A stretch of 5,107 bases of DNA from an uncultured Clostridia bacterium (GTDB lineage Bacteria > Bacillota > Clostridia > Peptostreptococcales > Anaerovoracaceae), in NCBI GenBank assembly GCA_934277495.1, contig CAKQUI010000137.1, positions 1 to 5,107 of the forward strand. The letters are read 5' to 3'. Numbering within the stretch: position 1 is the first letter of the stretch; each line of letters opens with the position of its first letter. The notes under the pieces were generated by a model. That model did not search any database and was not told the DNA's origin. It worked only from the letters and a program-made list of their open reading frames with translations. Position numbers and translations under genes: made by a program. Shown in pieces: positions 1-5,062 of the stretch.

Positions 1-2
1 AT

Positions 3-30
3 GGAAAGGCAGGAGTAATTCTGTCTTTCC
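3..30. terminator. Hairpin at the window edge past the small ORF, possible terminator
   Basis: Positions 3-12 and 21-30 form a 10-bp stem on the plus strand (one G-T pair) around an 8-base loop, 12 bases beyond the stop of the small ORF. Any T run needed for termination of the minus-strand gene would lie outside the window, and plus-strand transcription shows no T run after it. The call is therefore tentative. Confidence 0.3.
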
Positions 31-42
31 TGGAAATTATAT

Positions 43-288
43 TTAAAAAATGTGTCTACTCTCTTGACTATGTTGCAGTTTTTTTGTCTTTGAAGACTTC
101 GCTTTATCTCTAATAATCTTTTGAGGATTCGTGTTCTTCAGTGTAGTCATTTTATAAGAACTTGCTGAAGTTCTCTGCTTAGTATCGATACTTGATGCTG
201 CAAATGTTTCCAAGTGATCAAACCCTAAACAAATCATATTGACCAATATTACCACGCAAATACATATTATAAATTTCTTATATCTCAT
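43..288 (-). CDS. Small secreted hypothetical protein, possibly a truncated fragment
   Basis: This is an unrecognised 81-residue ORF. Residues 1-31 look like a Sec signal peptide: a basic start (MRYKK), a hydrophobic core (FIICICVVILVNMICLG) and ETFAAS, with likely cleavage after an Ala near residues 30-31. The rest is polar and lysine/serine/threonine-rich with no domain (KSSKTKKLQHSQES). No Shine-Dalgarno precedes the ATG. The nearest AAGGAGAA is about 50 bases upstream, and an in-frame TAA lies shortly before the ATG. Base composition is much more AT-rich than the WYL and DUF2828 genes. It could be a real small exported protein, the surviving N-terminus of a larger surface protein, or chance. 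The signal-peptide pattern is the only positive argument. Confidence 0.4.
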   Translation of the reverse strand: MRYKKFIICICVVILVNMICLGFDHLETFAASSIDTKQRTSASSYKMTTLKNTNPQKIIRDKAKSSKTKKLQHSQESRHIF

Positions 289-548
289 ACTAACATATTA
301 AAATTTAAATTCGGTATAAATCTAAATTTATTTTTTCTCCTTTCCTAAATACACTGATCACAATTAATGCTAAAAAGTTCAAAATATTTTATCACTCTCC
401 TTCTTTACATGTAACAATGCGATTCATTGAAATCCATTTATTCTTTCCCATAAAAAGAATTCATTCCAGTTTGTTATCTAAGCATTCCATTCACCACCTT
501 TCTATGAGTATGTGTAAAAGGGATTTAAATCTCTCTATATATAACTAA
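289..548. other. AT-rich gap without a supportable gene
   Basis: No frame of useful length is seen on either strand. On the minus strand there are isolated ribosome-binding-like motifs (AGGTGGTGA near 500, AAGGAGAGTG near 400, AAGGAGAA near 345). The only frames behind them are about 9-16 codons long and resemble nothing I know. It may be the decayed remains or the long leader of whatever preceded the small ORF at 288-43. Confidence 0.5.
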
Positions 549-620
549 ACCCCGGGAAAGGTCTTTTTGTGACAAACTTTTTTCTTTTTTTGAAAAAAAT
601 TTTTTGATTATTCCCGGGGT
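549..620. repeat. GC-rich 10-bp perfect inverted repeat with long A/T-run loop
   Basis: ACCCCGGGAA (549-558) and TTCCCGGGGT (611-620) are perfect inverted copies, each with a CCCGGG core, separated by 52 bases made largely of A and T runs. They stand out sharply from the AT-rich surroundings. On the minus strand the structure follows the pilin remnant and could have been its terminator, since the distal arm is followed by TTTAGTTATA. A small mobile-element end pair is the other option. No target-site duplication was seen. Confidence 0.5.
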
Positions 621-626
621 CCCGTC

Positions 627-643
627 AGATCGTTTTTCGATCT
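627..643. terminator. Short hairpin beyond the pilin remnant, possible terminator
   Basis: AGATCG and CGATCT form a 6-bp stem around TTTTT, 13 bases past the pilin remnant's stop. The T-rich tail (TTATTTTATT) is on the plus-strand side, which suits plus-strand transcription. On the minus strand no T run follows, so its role for the pilin gene is doubtful. Confidence 0.35.
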
Positions 644-655
644 TTATTTTATTGT

Positions 656-1206
656 CTATTGTTTCTTTTTGCGTCTTGCTGTCAGAAGGAGTATTGCTGC
701 GATCAGGCATGCTGCGGCTATGACTGCGTACCTGGTGATATCGGCGGTGTCGCCGGTCCTGGTTTTCCTGTATTTTTCCGGGTTCCAGGTGTTCGTTACA
801 GTGAAGGTGTCATCTTCTGATGTGACTTCCGCTATATATCCTTCCGGTACATCCAGTTCTTTTATTTCCCACTTGCAGCTGCTGTCCAGGCCGTCCCACT
901 GGTACGTCCAGTTGCCGGCTGCATCCAGCACTTTCTTTTCTTTGAGGCTGCTGTCGCAGTAAAGACCTACGGTTATGCTTTCCGGGCGTCTGCCTTTGCT
1001 GTCGCTGCTGTCTTTCCAGACTTTGTGGACAATGATATCTTCTGTTTTGCCCGGATATTTCAGTTTGCCCTTCGGCTTGCAGCTCCTGCCATATCTTTTG
1101 TATCATCGTTCTTGTCCACCTTGTGGATGTTGAAACCGTATGTATATGTCTTTACTTTGTCTTCAAGCGTTCCCTTGCTGTCTGTCTTGTTAGGATGGAT
1201 GGCATA
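656..1206 (-). pseudogene. Remnant of a SpaA/Cna-B pilin or adhesin with C-terminal wall anchor
   Basis: This is a decayed surface protein gene. From about 1206 to 1081 one frame reads HPNKTDSKGTLEDKVKTYTY, then IHKVDKNDDTKDMAGA, the junction between isopeptide domains in SpaA-type pilins. Where a family member continues (usually AGAEF and a whole domain), this frame hits a stop at 1060. A second frame, open only below a stop at 1103-1105, continues with a Cna-B repeat (EDIIVHKVWKDSSDSKGRRP, VLDAAGNWTYQWDG, then IKELDVPEGYIAEV and FTVTNTW). The C-terminus is a typical wall-anchor tail: TGDTADITRY, a hydrophobic segment (AVIAAACLIAAILLL) and ARRKKKQ, with a stop at 656. So most of a domain is missing, there is a frameshift between about 1060 and 1090, and there is no 5' end. 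The sorting motif reads KTRTG where LPxTG is expected. A sequencing error could explain a frameshift, but not the missing domain and start. Confidence 0.8.
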
Positions 1207-1244
1207 TGTTCTGTATATATGCCTGTAGAACTGGCATATATGCC
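1201..1244. repeat. Cluster of GGCATAT / ATATGCC inverted repeats
   Basis: GGCATAT (1201-1207) pairs with ATATGCC (1217-1223), and a perfect 12-base palindrome GGCATATATGCC follows at 1233-1244. The left arm could also pair with the second palindrome. The cluster sits between the pilin remnant and the terminator of the DUF2828 gene. It could be a protein-binding site, a hairpin, or debris at the break that removed the pilin's 5' part. No function can be assigned. Confidence 0.4.
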
Positions 1245-1295
1245 GTAAAACATACAACATGGTAAAGACGTGAAACTGCCGTAACAACAAAAAAA

Positions 1296-1325
1296 TCCGC
1301 AGCATGGTTAGCTTCATACTGCGGA
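1296..1325 (-). terminator. Intrinsic terminator after the DUF2828 gene
   Basis: On the minus strand a 7-bp stem (TCCGCAG with CTGCGGA, 16-base loop) is followed at once by a run of seven Ts, 35 bases past the stop at 1361. On the plus strand the same hairpin is followed two bases on by five Ts, so it could work both ways. It closes the WYL/Y RNA/DUF2828 transcription unit. Confidence 0.8.
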
Positions 1326-1360
1326 GTTTTTCCTGTATCTTTGATATGCAGATGATATGA

Positions 1361-2851
1361 TCACGCCGTGATACATGCATATCGCTGGCTGCTGACAGTC
1401 TTCATCATGAATTCATACGGATCTGCAGCTCCCGACGCTATCATCGAGAATATCCTCGGCGTGCATCCGGAAACCAGTATCACGCCCTGTTCGTTCATCG
1501 TCACAGGCATCTGCTTCGTCCTGCTCTGGACATTCCAGAATATCACATGCGGGAGCCTGTATCCGCATTTTGCATAAAGGTCCCTGGCATATTCGAAGTT
1601 CGTTATGTCTGCTCCTTTCGTACAGCAGTCGAACTCCATGTCTGAGATTATGTAAAGTGTCGACGGCAGATCCTCCTGTCTCATTCTGTTTTTCACAGCT
1701 GTTTTGAGTATCACTTCGAACACCTTCTGTATATCTGTGCTGCCCACCTCATTCCAGCTTTTGCAGTAAAAGGTTTTTTCAAATATATCCCTGCCCTGCA
1801 CCTTAACGATCTGAGGGTTTTCAGAAAATGTCATGAAGTGCCCTGCGAAAGCACCTTTACTGTGCTCTGCAAAATATATACCCAGTGAAATAGCGATGGA
1901 TGCAGGCAATGGCGTCCCATATGCATACATAGATGCCGATCCGTCTATTATGACCAGCGCATTGTCGTCAGCTGCGAAATCATCAAGCCTGTTCCATGCG
2001 ATATCCATCGCCATGCGCTCGTTCTCACTGACATAATACGGCCCGAACTTGTTTTTCAATACAGAAGCTACTATATCGTACGGCATAAGCGTATCAGTGT
2101 TCATCTTTGCCTCCCCAGACTCCACCTTGTGCAGATAAGTACGGTATCTGAATCCGTCGTTCCTGAGAAAAGCCTTCCTGTACCGGAACATTGCCTTTGA
2201 AGGCAGATCCTGATATTCGAAAGTGTAGTTTCCTTCCCGGAGATCGTTTTCCACGATCCTGAGGTATGTACGGAGCCTGCTGATGGTCTTCCTGTATGCA
2301 GCATAGTCCATGCCGAGGTTTGCACTGATGACTGCTGCTTTTTTTCTGGTATCGCTGCTGGATGCATTTATGGACGGCAGCCATTTTGCAAGAAGAGAGA
2401 TGCCTTCGCCCCGCTGCATCCCTGCTACGTCTTTCTCAAGCTGCTGCTTTATGACTTCAAACGCTGCAGCTGACGGTTCCGGACAGCCTGAAACAGCAAG
2501 TTCCACAAGGTCGTCGAACCTCCCGAATTCGGGTATGTATTCCATATTCCTGACGATGGCTCCCGGATCAAAATGTGCCAGCCAGGCTGCCATGGCCCGG
2601 AACACCCTGCGCTCTCCGATACCTCCACGGATATCCCTGATATAGAACATTATCTTCATTGCAGTATCAGGGTCTTCGGCGTATGCACGCATGAAAAGCT
2701 CCGTTATATCGGTCTCGCAGGCGTTCCTCATGGCCCCTGCCCGTGAAAAAAGATCCAGGCATGCCGAATTTGTCGTCCTGTAAGATGCTGCACCGTTTTC
2801 AGTGCGGGCCATATTCGTTTCTTTTCTGAGAAGTTTTATAAAATCAAACAT
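1361..2851 (-). CDS. DUF2828/TROVE-like protein with von Willebrand A domain (Ro60-like)
   Basis: This is a 496-residue protein of the Ro60-like class: a helical-repeat RNA-binding region followed by a von Willebrand A (vWA) domain. Ro60 proteins form a ring that binds Y RNAs and misfolded RNA, and some hand RNA to exonucleases such as PNPase. Residues about 14-260 resemble the DUF2828/TROVE-type repeats (TTNSACLDLFSRAGAMRNA, FYIRDIRGGIGERRVFR, YIPEFGRFDDLVELA, ISLLAKWLPSINASSSDTRK). Residues about 297-490 are the vWA domain with an apparently complete metal site: D303-G-S305-A-S307, T372 in GSTD, and D404 in IISDMEFD. The C-terminal HVIFWNVQSR and GVILVSGC segments are typical of DUF2828. 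Length fits bacterial Ro60 proteins (about 500-540). The start is set by GGAGG six bases upstream. Two Y-RNA-like candidates lie immediately upstream and a terminator immediately downstream. No signal peptide or membrane segment is seen, so it is probably cytoplasmic. The Ro60 function itself is inferred. Confidence 0.88.
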   Translation of the reverse strand: MFDFIKLLRKETNMARTENGAASYRTTNSACLDLFSRAGAMRNACETDITELFMRAYAEDPDTAMKIMFYIRDIRGGIGERRVFRAMAAWLAHFDPGAIVRNMEYIPEFGRFDDLVELAVSGCPEPSAAAFEVIKQQLEKDVAGMQRGEGISLLAKWLPSINASSSDTRKKAAVISANLGMDYAAYRKTISRLRTYLRIVENDLREGNYTFEYQDLPSKAMFRYRKAFLRNDGFRYRTYLHKVESGEAKMNTDTLMPYDIVASVLKNKFGPYYVSENERMAMDIAWNRLDDFAADDNALVIIDGSASMYAYGTPLPASIAISLGIYFAEHSKGAFAGHFMTFSENPQIVKVQGRDIFEKTFYCKSWNEVGSTDIQKVFEVILKTAVKNRMRQEDLPSTLYIISDMEFDCCTKGADITNFEYARDLYAKCGYRLPHVIFWNVQSRTKQMPVTMNEQGVILVSGCTPRIFSMIASGAADPYEFMMKTVSSQRYACITA

Positions 2852-2857
2852 TCCTGT

Positions 2858-2862
2858 CCTCC
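2858..2862 (-). promoter_or_regulatory. Ribosome binding site that sets the DUF2828 gene start
   Basis: GGAGG lies six bases before the ATG at 2851. The longer frame from 2902 would start inside the 3' strand of the second RNA's stem, and its first 17 codons look like leader sequence. The shorter start is therefore preferred. Confidence 0.9.
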
Positions 2863-2893
2863 TTCCACTGCTGCTGATATTTTTAAAGGGAAC

Positions 2894-2964
2894 AAGGCAC
2901 ATAAAAAGCTTTTTTGGTTCTGATGTGTTTGTCGCTTATATCTCCTGTTTGCTGTATGTGCCTT
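2894..2964 (-). ncRNA. Second, shorter Y-RNA-like RNA candidate (YrlB-like)
   Basis: This is a predicted RNA of about 71 bases directly after the first RNA and just before the DUF2828 gene. Its ends form a perfect 10-bp stem, AAGGCACAUA (2964-2955) with UAUGUGCCUU (2903-2894). The 5' block (2966-2948) matches the 5' block of the tRNA-like RNA (3083-3065) at 16 of 19 positions, including the unpaired ACAGCAAA. The 3' block (2902-2893) matches 2982-2973 at 8 of 10. Both differences within the shared pairs are compensated on the opposite strand. The interior (about 51 bases) is A-rich and has no tRNA-like arms. I see no separate promoter or clear terminator, so it may be cut from, or form part of, the mRNA leader of the downstream gene. 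Salmonella-type loci likewise carry a second Y RNA beside YrlA. Confidence 0.6.
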
Positions 2965-3083
2965 TAATATTGCAAGGTGCATTTTTACCCAGGGCGGGAT
3001 TCGAACCCGCATCCCATTCCGGCCTCCCCTGCCGGATGCGATACCATTACGCTACAAGGTCCGCTTTGCTGTCTGCACCTTTA
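2948..3083. repeat. Imperfect 19-base direct repeat at the 5' ends of the two RNA candidates
   Basis: The copies are at 2948-2966 and 3065-3083 and agree at 16 of 19 positions. On the minus strand both read UAAAGG, two variable bases, CA, one variable base, then ACAGCAAA. Two of the three differences fall in the terminal stems and are matched by changes in the partner strand. This points to paralogous RNAs with a conserved binding stem and argues against a recombination site. Confidence 0.75.
2974..3081 (-). ncRNA. yrlA: tRNA-mimicking Y RNA candidate (YrlA-like)
   Basis: This is a predicted structured RNA of about 108 bases (true ends unknown). The two ends form a perfect 8-bp stem, AAGGUGCA (3081-3074) with UGCACCUU (2981-2974). 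Inside is a tRNA-like body in the correct order: a D-arm (3052-3038, GCG/CGC stem, loop containing AAUGGUA), an anticodon-like arm (3036-3018, 6-bp UCCGGC/GCCGGA, loop AGGGGAG), a variable segment, and a perfect T-arm (3010-2994, GCGGG/CCCGC around UUCGAAU). It is not a normal tRNA. The seven bases before the D-arm do not pair properly with those after the T-arm, position 33 of the anticodon loop is G where tRNAs have U, and no CCA is encoded. In known bacterial YrlA RNAs a tRNA-like domain caps a Ro60-binding stem, and the gene lies beside Ro60. Here the next protein gene downstream is Ro60-like. The symbol is assigned by architecture; no sequence match was run. Confidence 0.75.
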
Positions 3084-3103
3084 CCGTGATTTTATGATAA
3101 CAC

Positions 3104-3112
3104 TGTATACCA
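3104..3112 (-). promoter_or_regulatory. Possible extended -10 promoter for the Y-RNA-like genes
   Basis: Read on the minus strand this is TGGTATACA, a TGn-extended -10-like element in the short gap between the second WYL stop and the first RNA. It would place a transcription start near 3096, about 15 bases before the terminal stem of that RNA. A TTGACG lies upstream, but only 12 bases from the hexamer, so it is not a convincing -35 for it. The RNAs could instead be processed from the WYL operon transcript. Confidence 0.25.
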
Positions 3113-3123
3113 TATCTATCCCG

Positions 3124-4044
3124 TCAAAAAAGTTGCGAACACTGTTTCTGCATCTCCAGCCGTTCCCGTATCATGTCAATGAAGTTTTCTGGTTCTGTCA
3201 CTTTCACCACAGGGCCGAAGGACAGTATCCGTATCAGCATTTCAGTGCGGTCTTCCTTGTCGTAATACAGTTTCACGATGAACCTGCCGTCGTCACATTT
3301 CCTGGTTTCCTTTTTCAGATGTGAAAAATGCAGCATGAAACGCTCGAGGGCGTTGCGTTCGTCTTTGAGTTCCAGGATCACATGATCTGTTTCAGCAGCA
3401 GCAGAATTTCTTTCCTCTCTGCCTGGGTCGAAGCCCTTTCCCAGACTGCAGCTGCTTATCCTTGCCAGATTTATCATCTTCCTGTCCTCACCGCCGTACA
3501 GCCTGAGCCGGAATTTGTCGTCCTTGAGAGAGTATTCCAGCTGTGCAGGACGGCATATCCAGTGATGCTCAAGACCTTTTCTTGATGTGAACGATATCTC
3601 GATCTCACGACTTTCTTTCAGCGCTTTGAGTACTGTCCTGAAATTTTTTATATATCCTTCATCCTCATACGGGTCCCCATCTGAATACTGGTCGAAATAC
3701 ACCACTGTTTCAGGCCTGAACAGAGGCTCCACATCCTCAAGACCTGCCGTGCTGACATCGAACAGTTTTATCCTTGGATCTTCCAGCAATGCTTTCATCC
3801 ATCTGCGCTGCAGCTCCGTAAGAGGCATGGCCGGCTCATGTTTCAGTGGTGTAGTCAAGTCTTCCGAAACAAGGGGCCATTCACGGCTCGTCAGAGCCTC
3901 CGGTATCCGTATCATGCTTTCTCCGAAGCCTTTTTCATCGATGATCTCGTACATGCGCCGCTGCGTCAGCGTCCCCTTCACAGCTTCCTTCAGTATCCCT
4001 GCCACCGTATTGAAATATGTGCCATAGATCTCACTGAACAGCAT
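3124..4044 (-). CDS. WYL-domain protein (second of a tandem pair)
   Basis: This is a second WYL-family regulator of 306 residues. The ATG at 4044 is chosen because GGAGG lies eight bases upstream (4053-4057) and the protein then begins MLFSEIYGTYFN. A longer in-frame start at 4113 would bury this site inside the upstream gene. The ATG lies 14 bases inside the end of the upstream WYL gene, so translation is probably coupled. Residues about 1-95 are a helical N-terminal region (TLTQRRMYEIID, TELQRRWMKALLEDPRIKLF) without an obvious classical HTH. Residues about 130-200 are the WYL domain (HWICRPAQLEYSLKDDKFRL, then MINLARISSC). Residues about 220-300 match a WCX extension (ERFMLHFSHLKKETRK, SFGPVVKVTEP). 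It may be a partner that heterodimerises with, or modulates, the HTH-bearing upstream protein. That role is inference. The Y-RNA-like region starts about 43 bases after its stop. Confidence 0.85.
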   Translation of the reverse strand: MLFSEIYGTYFNTVAGILKEAVKGTLTQRRMYEIIDEKGFGESMIRIPEALTSREWPLVSEDLTTPLKHEPAMPLTELQRRWMKALLEDPRIKLFDVSTAGLEDVEPLFRPETVVYFDQYSDGDPYEDEGYIKNFRTVLKALKESREIEISFTSRKGLEHHWICRPAQLEYSLKDDKFRLRLYGGEDRKMINLARISSCSLGKGFDPGREERNSAAAETDHVILELKDERNALERFMLHFSHLKKETRKCDDGRFIVKLYYDKEDRTEMLIRILSFGPVVKVTEPENFIDMIRERLEMQKQCSQLF

Positions 4045-5062
4045 CTTCTTCACCTCCGTACATTTCATACATAGCCTCAAGATCGCTGTACAGGCTCTCT
4101 GTGACAGCTTCATTGCTGCATGAAAGACTTTCGATCCGCCCTGTGAAGGTCCTTATCCACGGCTTCATCTCTGCAGCATCGTAGACGTCTATGCTGTATC
4201 TCAGCCGTCCGCCTCCAAGGTCTGTTATCTCCCCATGTCTGCCTTCACGCCTGAGCCTCCCAAGGATATGATCATTCTCCGGCCCCAGCTTAAGGATCAT
4301 TTCCAGATGCTCTGTGTTCACAGTCTCTCCATCGCCGCTGGATGTGTTCCACAGATACTTCATGAAATCTTCTGCCTGCTCTTCGAAACTTTCCATATCT
4401 TCATCTGTCTTCCCGGAAAAAGCCACTTTCTTTATGTTATCGAGGCGGTACATATTGAATCTGCCGTCCTTGATATCCTTTGCAAGAACGTATCCTCTGC
4501 CGTCCTGAGTGCTCATGAATATCCTGGCAGGCAGTATGCGGTGCTTCAGGACTCTGCGACTCCGTCTGCTGGAAATATCCAGCGTGACTTCACATCTGTC
4601 GCTTATGGCTTCAAGCAGCGAGCATGTTATGTCGCTTTCCAGGACATGGAGTATGTAATGATGCTTGAAGGAAAATATGTCCGATGTATGTTCGCATTTG
4701 TCCAGGATAAATGAACCTATGACTCCAGTGGGTGCTGTTTCCGTGAAAAAATCCAGCGCATCCTGCCACGATGCAAGCTCCGCATGATCCTCCCTCAGAG
4801 AATAAACCACTCTGCGGCCGCTTTTCCTGCTCTGCAGTATCCCCGCACCAACGTATTCCTTTAGTTTCTTGCGTACCGTAGATTCATCCGGCAGCTGCAC
4901 ATCGTCGAAATGGCTCAGATAGTCGCTGCAGATCCGTTCCGTTATCTCCGATACAGACAGTACTCCATGCTCCCTGAGGATGTCGAGTATGTAAAAATGC
5001 AGAGTTATGTCATTATCAGTAAAGCTCTTTGCTTTGAAAGCCCTGTACAGCGGATTGTGCAT
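4031..5062 (-). CDS. WYL-domain transcriptional regulator (first of a tandem pair)
   Basis: This is probably a DNA-binding regulator that senses a ligand or nucleic acid through its WYL domain. From the ATG at 5062 it has 343 residues. Residues about 18-90 form a winged helix-turn-helix (LHFYILDILREHG, then DESTVRKKLKEYVGAGIL, then the wing RRVVYSL). Residues about 148-216 are a WYL domain: the core is degenerate (GYVLA where the family has a WYL-like motif), followed by FNMYRLDNIKKV. Residues about 250-343 look like the WCX C-terminal extension. The frame stays open upstream to the window edge. A GTG at 5080 is possible but has no Shine-Dalgarno, whereas the ATG at 5062 has AGGAG four bases upstream, so I prefer it with some doubt. 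Its stop overlaps the start of the next WYL gene, which implies one operon. WYL membership is a reading of pattern and layout. The regulated target is inferred from context. Confidence 0.85.
   Translation of the reverse strand: MHNPLYRAFKAKSFTDNDITLHFYILDILREHGVLSVSEITERICSDYLSHFDDVQLPDESTVRKKLKEYVGAGILQSRKSGRRVVYSLREDHAELASWQDALDFFTETAPTGVIGSFILDKCEHTSDIFSFKHHYILHVLESDITCSLLEAISDRCEVTLDISSRRSRRVLKHRILPARIFMSTQDGRGYVLAKDIKDGRFNMYRLDNIKKVAFSGKTDEDMESFEEQAEDFMKYLWNTSSGDGETVNTEHLEMILKLGPENDHILGRLRREGRHGEITDLGGGRLRYSIDVYDAAEMKPWIRTFTGRIESLSCSNEAVTESLYSDLEAMYEMYGGEEDAVQ
4053..4057 (-). promoter_or_regulatory. Ribosome binding site that sets the second WYL start
   Basis: GGAGG stands eight bases before the ATG at 4044, inside the 3' end of the upstream WYL coding sequence. 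It decides the start against the longer frame from 4113 and produces a 14-base gene overlap, typical of translationally coupled pairs. Confidence 0.85.

Noticed and set aside
380..505. Tiny minus-strand peptides behind ribosome-binding-like motifs, as leader or toxin peptides
   Set aside because: They are only about 9-16 codons with no hydrophobic or regulatory pattern, and such motifs are expected by chance in AT-rich DNA.
669..962. Plus-strand frames of 60-160 codons across the pilin, DUF2828 and WYL regions
   Set aside because: They mirror the minus-strand genes, have no recognisable domains, and are shadows of those genes' codon use.
2852..2902. Longer start (2902) for the DUF2828 gene
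   Set aside because: It would begin inside the RNA stem, and GGAGG sits just before the ATG at 2851.
2986..3064. Ordinary tRNA gene (possibly Pro, GGG anticodon) on the minus strand
   Set aside because: The acceptor strands do not pair, U33 is missing, no CCA is encoded, and an external 8-bp stem encloses the body. The position before a Ro60-like gene favours a Y RNA.
2948..3083. Direct repeats flanking the tRNA-like sequence as attachment sites of an integrated element
   Set aside because: The repeats differ in a way that keeps pairing within each RNA, and there is no integrase or insert between them beyond the RNA itself.
4045..4113. Longer start (4113) for the second WYL gene
   Set aside because: It lies deep inside the upstream coding sequence, while the ATG at 4044 has an ideal GGAGG and a better protein N-terminus.
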